This document shows positions 61,881-64,000 of a DNA stretch of 64,000 nucleotides, piece by piece. The notes beneath the pieces were generated by a model. The model saw only the letters and a program-made list of their open reading frames with translations. It was not told where the DNA came from and did no database searches. The stretch covers positions 14,935 to 78,934 of the forward strand of contig CAZSFD010000012.1 in NCBI GenBank assembly GCA_964606085.1, given 5' to 3'. Numbering within the stretch: the first letter of the stretch is position 1; the number at the start of each line of letters is the position of its first letter. This DNA is from CAIQJJ01 sp964606085 (lineage in GTDB: Bacteria; Chloroflexota; Anaerolineae; Anaerolineales; UBA4823). Made by a program: the position numbers and the translations under genes.

Positions 61881-63292
61881 CAACCTGCCAATAACAAATA
61901 AGGTTCTTCGACCATTCTCTTGATCGCCTGCAAGAACTTCGCCGCCGGCGCGCCATCTACCAGGCGGTGGTCGAAGGCCAGGCTGAGCGTGGTCATCTGG
62001 CGGATGGCGGCGTCCCCGTTGTAGGGAACGACCCGCGGCGCAATGCGCCCCACGCCGAGGATGGCCGCTTCGGGTAAATTGATCACCGGGGTAAAGTAGT
62101 CCACCTCGTACATGCCCAGGTTGGTGATGGTGAAGGTGCCGCCGGTGAGGTCATCGGGCAGGGCGCGGCCAGTGCGGGCTTTCTCAGCCAGCGAACGGAA
62201 TTCCTCGCCGAGTTGGCGCAAGCCCTTGGCATCGGCGTTCTTGATCACCGGCACGAGCAGGCCGCGCTCGGTATCCACCGCCTGGCCGATGTGGATCGGG
62301 CGCAGAATTTCGATCACGTCCCCTGAGCCTGTCGAAGGGTTGATGCGGGCGTTCATGTAGGGGAATTGGCGCAGCGCAACCGTGACGATTTTGACCAGCA
62401 GGTCATTGTAGGAGGGTGCAAAGCCCCAATCTTTCTCCACGCGTTCTTTCAAGCGGGTGCGGGCGGCCACCAACTCGGTGGCATCGGCCTCGGCAAACAA
62501 GGTGACGCGCGCCCCGGTGTGAATGCTGGCCGCCATGCGTTCGGCGATGATGGCGCGGACGCCTTTGATGGGGATACGTTCGAGAATTTCTGATTGTTGA
62601 ATGTTGATTTCTGATTGGAGGGTAGCTAACGGCTGGATGGCGCGGGTAACGTCATCTTTGACGATTTTGCCGCCGGGGCCGCTGCCGGTGACGGTGCGCA
62701 GGTCAACGCCGGTGTCGGCGGCCATGCGGGCGGCAACTGGGGTTGCCTTTCGCCGGTCGAGCTTGTCGAGACCTATCGGCGGGGTTTCGACTGCAAACGC
62801 TGTTTGCTGCTCAACCTGCGCCAGGTAAGCCACCACATCGCGCTCAGCAATGCGAATACCCTCGTAACCGGTAGGCGTCACCTGAGATAAATCCACACCT
62901 TTTTCGGCGGCGAGTTTGCGGGCGCGCGGGGAGGCGGGATGGTGAGAGGGTGAGGGGGTGAGAGGGTGAAGGGGTGAGGGGGTGACTTCCCCGTTCACCG
63001 TGTCATCTGTCACCTTGTCACCTTCTCCCCCTGTCACCTGGTCAAACACATCCTCCTGCTTGCCAATCACCGCCACCACAGTCAGCACCGGCAACACCTG
63101 GCCTTCGGTGAAGGGGCCGATGTGGATGTAGCCTTTGGCGGGCGATTCGACCGGGAAAATGGCCTTATCAGTTTCGACCTCGCAGATTTCCTGGCCCTGC
63201 GTCACTTTGGCGCCGTCTTCGACCAGCCATTTGACCAGCGTCACCTGCTCAACGGTCTGGCCCAACTTGGGGATGAAAAATTCTTCGGCCAT
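61880..63292 (-). CDS. 2-oxoacid dehydrogenase E2 component (dihydrolipoamide acyltransferase)
   Basis: This 470-residue protein has an N-terminal lipoyl domain (Lys43 in ETDKAIF), two peripheral-subunit-binding domains (SPRARKLAAEKGVDLSQVTP and ATPVAARMAADTGVDL), and a catalytic domain with LAFDHRLVDGAPAAKF. It carries acyl groups from E1 to coenzyme A. A G/T-rich repeat (62930-63045) forms the linker after the lipoyl domain and two shorter repeats occur further on. The E1-beta gene is one base upstream, so they form one operon. Confidence 0.93.
   Translation of the reverse strand: MAEEFFIPKLGQTVEQVTLVKWLVEDGAKVTQGQEICEVETDKAIFPVESPAKGYIHIGPFTEGQVLPVLTVVAVIGKQEDVFDQVTGGEGDKVTDDTVNGEVTPSPLHPLTPSPSHHPASPRARKLAAEKGVDLSQVTPTGYEGIRIAERDVVAYLAQVEQQTAFAVETPPIGLDKLDRRKATPVAARMAADTGVDLRTVTGSGPGGKIVKDDVTRAIQPLATLQSEINIQQSEILERIPIKGVRAIIAERMAASIHTGARVTLFAEADATELVAARTRLKERVEKDWGFAPSYNDLLVKIVTVALRQFPYMNARINPSTGSGDVIEILRPIHIGQAVDTERGLLVPVIKNADAKGLRQLGEEFRSLAEKARTGRALPDDLTGGTFTITNLGMYEVDYFTPVINLPEAAILGVGRIAPRVVPYNGDAAIRQMTTLSLAFDHRLVDGAPAAKFLQAIKRMVEEPYLLLAG
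62321..62339. repeat. CCCTGAGCC..TCGAAGGG repeat inside the E2 gene
   Basis: This is the second copy of the element found in the lasso B1 gene (8130-8149). It is read in frame and gives the residues PSTGSGD in the catalytic domain. Confidence 0.75.
62930..63045. repeat. GGTGAGAGGGTGAGG-type repeat inside the E2 gene
   Basis: A run of GGTGAGGG-like units followed by TCACCTTGTCACCTTC-like units, imperfectly complementary, encodes the linker TPSPLHPLTPSPSHHP and neighbouring residues. A related repeat lies outside genes at 61056-61140. Confidence 0.75.
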
Positions 63293-63293
63293 A

Positions 63294-64000
63294 CTAGCTC
63301 ACAACCTTTCGGCAGGCCGCCATAATGCGGGAAACATTGGGGATGGCGCGGTCTTCGAGGACTTCGGCGCGTGGCACTGGCACATTGGCGGAGGCCACCC
63401 GGATCATCGGAGCATCGAGGTAGTCGAAGGCCTGCTCGTTGACCTGGGCCATCACTTCGTTGATGAAACTGGTGTTTTCGTAGGCTTCGGTCACGCCCAC
63501 CAGCCGCCCGGTCTTCTTGACGGAGGCGACGATGGTGTTGATGTCGAGCGGTTTGAGCGTGCGCAGATCAATGACTTCGACATCAATGCCTTCTTCAGCC
63601 AGTTTCTTGGCAGCTTCGAGGGCGTTGAGTACCTGGCGGGAATAAGTGACGAGGGTGACATCTTTGCCGGGGCGTTTGATGTCGGCCACGCCGAAGGGGA
63701 TGATGTACTCTTCTTCGGGGACGAAGCCCTTTTCTTTGTAGAGCATTTTGTGTTCGATGAACATGACCGGGTTATCGTCGCGGATGGCGGCTTTGAGCAG
63801 GCCCTTGGCGTCGTAGGGCGTAGAGGGCATCACCACGTAGATGCCGGGGAAGTGCGTCCACAGGCTTTCGAGGCTCTGCGAGTGGTGGGCGGCAATGGCC
63901 CGCCCAGCACCGCCCTCGGTGCGGATGACCATCGGCACGCTGGTTTTGCCGCCGAACATATAGCGGTTCTTGGCCCCCTGGTTGGCGATCTGATCCATCG
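63294..64000 (-). CDS. 2-oxoacid dehydrogenase E1 component, beta subunit (partial)
   Basis: About 235 residues of the C-terminal part are visible; the gene continues beyond 64000. RTEGGAGRAIAAHHSQSLES and the final domain VEVIDLRTLKPLDINTI with EAYENTSFINEVMAQ fit the transketolase-like beta subunit of pyruvate or branched-chain 2-oxoacid dehydrogenase. It decarboxylates the 2-oxoacid with an alpha subunit encoded outside the window. It ends one base before the E2 start. Confidence 0.92.
   Translation of the reverse strand, partial: MDQIANQGAKNRYMFGGKTSVPMVIRTEGGAGRAIAAHHSQSLESLWTHFPGIYVVMPSTPYDAKGLLKAAIRDDNPVMFIEHKMLYKEKGFVPEEEYIIPFGVADIKRPGKDVTLVTYSRQVLNALEAAKKLAEEGIDVEVIDLRTLKPLDINTIVASVKKTGRLVGVTEAYENTSFINEVMAQVNEQAFDYLDAPMIRVASANVPVPRAEVLEDRAIPNVSRIMAACRKVVS

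Overview
The window is GC-rich bacterial DNA that looks like a Chloroflexota genome, most likely Anaerolineae. This is inferred from gene style: STAND/TPR regulators, lipoproteins with Thr/Pro linkers, LolD/FtsX-type exporters, many glycoside hydrolases, and dispersed palindromic repeats that also sit inside genes. No rRNA, tRNA, CRISPR array or transposase gene was seen.

Layout. 1-1865: an ABC-2 exporter (permease cut by the window edge, ATPase) and a histidine phosphatase, all on the minus strand. 1996-3552: intact comM (YifB-type AAA ATPase). 3541-9207: a minus-strand RiPP cluster of lasso-peptide type. In transcription order it holds an HPr-kinase-like peptide kinase, a PqqD-like recognition protein (B1), a transglutaminase-like leader peptidase (B2), two very small peptide genes, a Ser2 asparagine-synthetase-like cyclase (C), and a sulfotransferase fused to a C-terminal PqqD-like domain. 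Fragments of the comM 3' end recur at 9517-9947 and 15575-15968, so the lasso segment and the next segment (LuxR-type response regulator, exported protein, lipoprotein, double solute-binding lipoprotein) each lie between comM 3' copies. The two fragments carry tiny 17-nt hairpins with 5-bp stems and 7-nt loops.

16083-22993: a plus-strand operon with a frameshifted radical SAM gene, an AsnC-TusA fusion with an in-frame TGA, DsrE, a DoxX-like membrane protein, a DUF2064 transferase, a family 2 glycosyltransferase, a radical SAM/SPASM enzyme, a membrane glycosyltransferase and a Fur-family regulator. 23164-28439: a STAND regulator divergent from a secreted GH5 glycanase, with five phased direct repeats between them. 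28577-29296: deoC.

29551-41353: a long, tightly packed minus-strand set: glycogen phosphorylase, a short truncated gene, a second STAND protein, a ROK sugar kinase, a solute-binding protein without signal peptide, a ChbG-like deacetylase, a methyltransferase, a cellulase-like protein and a beta-helix lipoprotein. 41951-44644: a P-type cation ATPase behind a very good promoter. 44755-55435: sugar isomerase/epimerase, Gfo/Idh/MocA oxidoreductase, a lytic transglycosylase lipoprotein, an AT-richer HNH gene, GH127 arabinofuranosidase, a GNAT-like protein and a GH5-like hydrolase.

55681-61861: a MacB/Lol-type export system (fused FtsX permease, HlyD-like lipoprotein, two ATPases, one with an AbrB-like tail). 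61880-64000: E2 and E1-beta of a 2-oxoacid dehydrogenase, the latter cut by the window end.

Taken together the window describes a saccharolytic heterotroph: extracellular glycanases feed sugar kinases, phosphorylase and the 2-oxoacid dehydrogenase. The most unusual content is the lasso-type cluster with kinase plus sulfotransferase-PqqD fusion, its bracketing by comM fragments, and the mini-hairpins inside those fragments.
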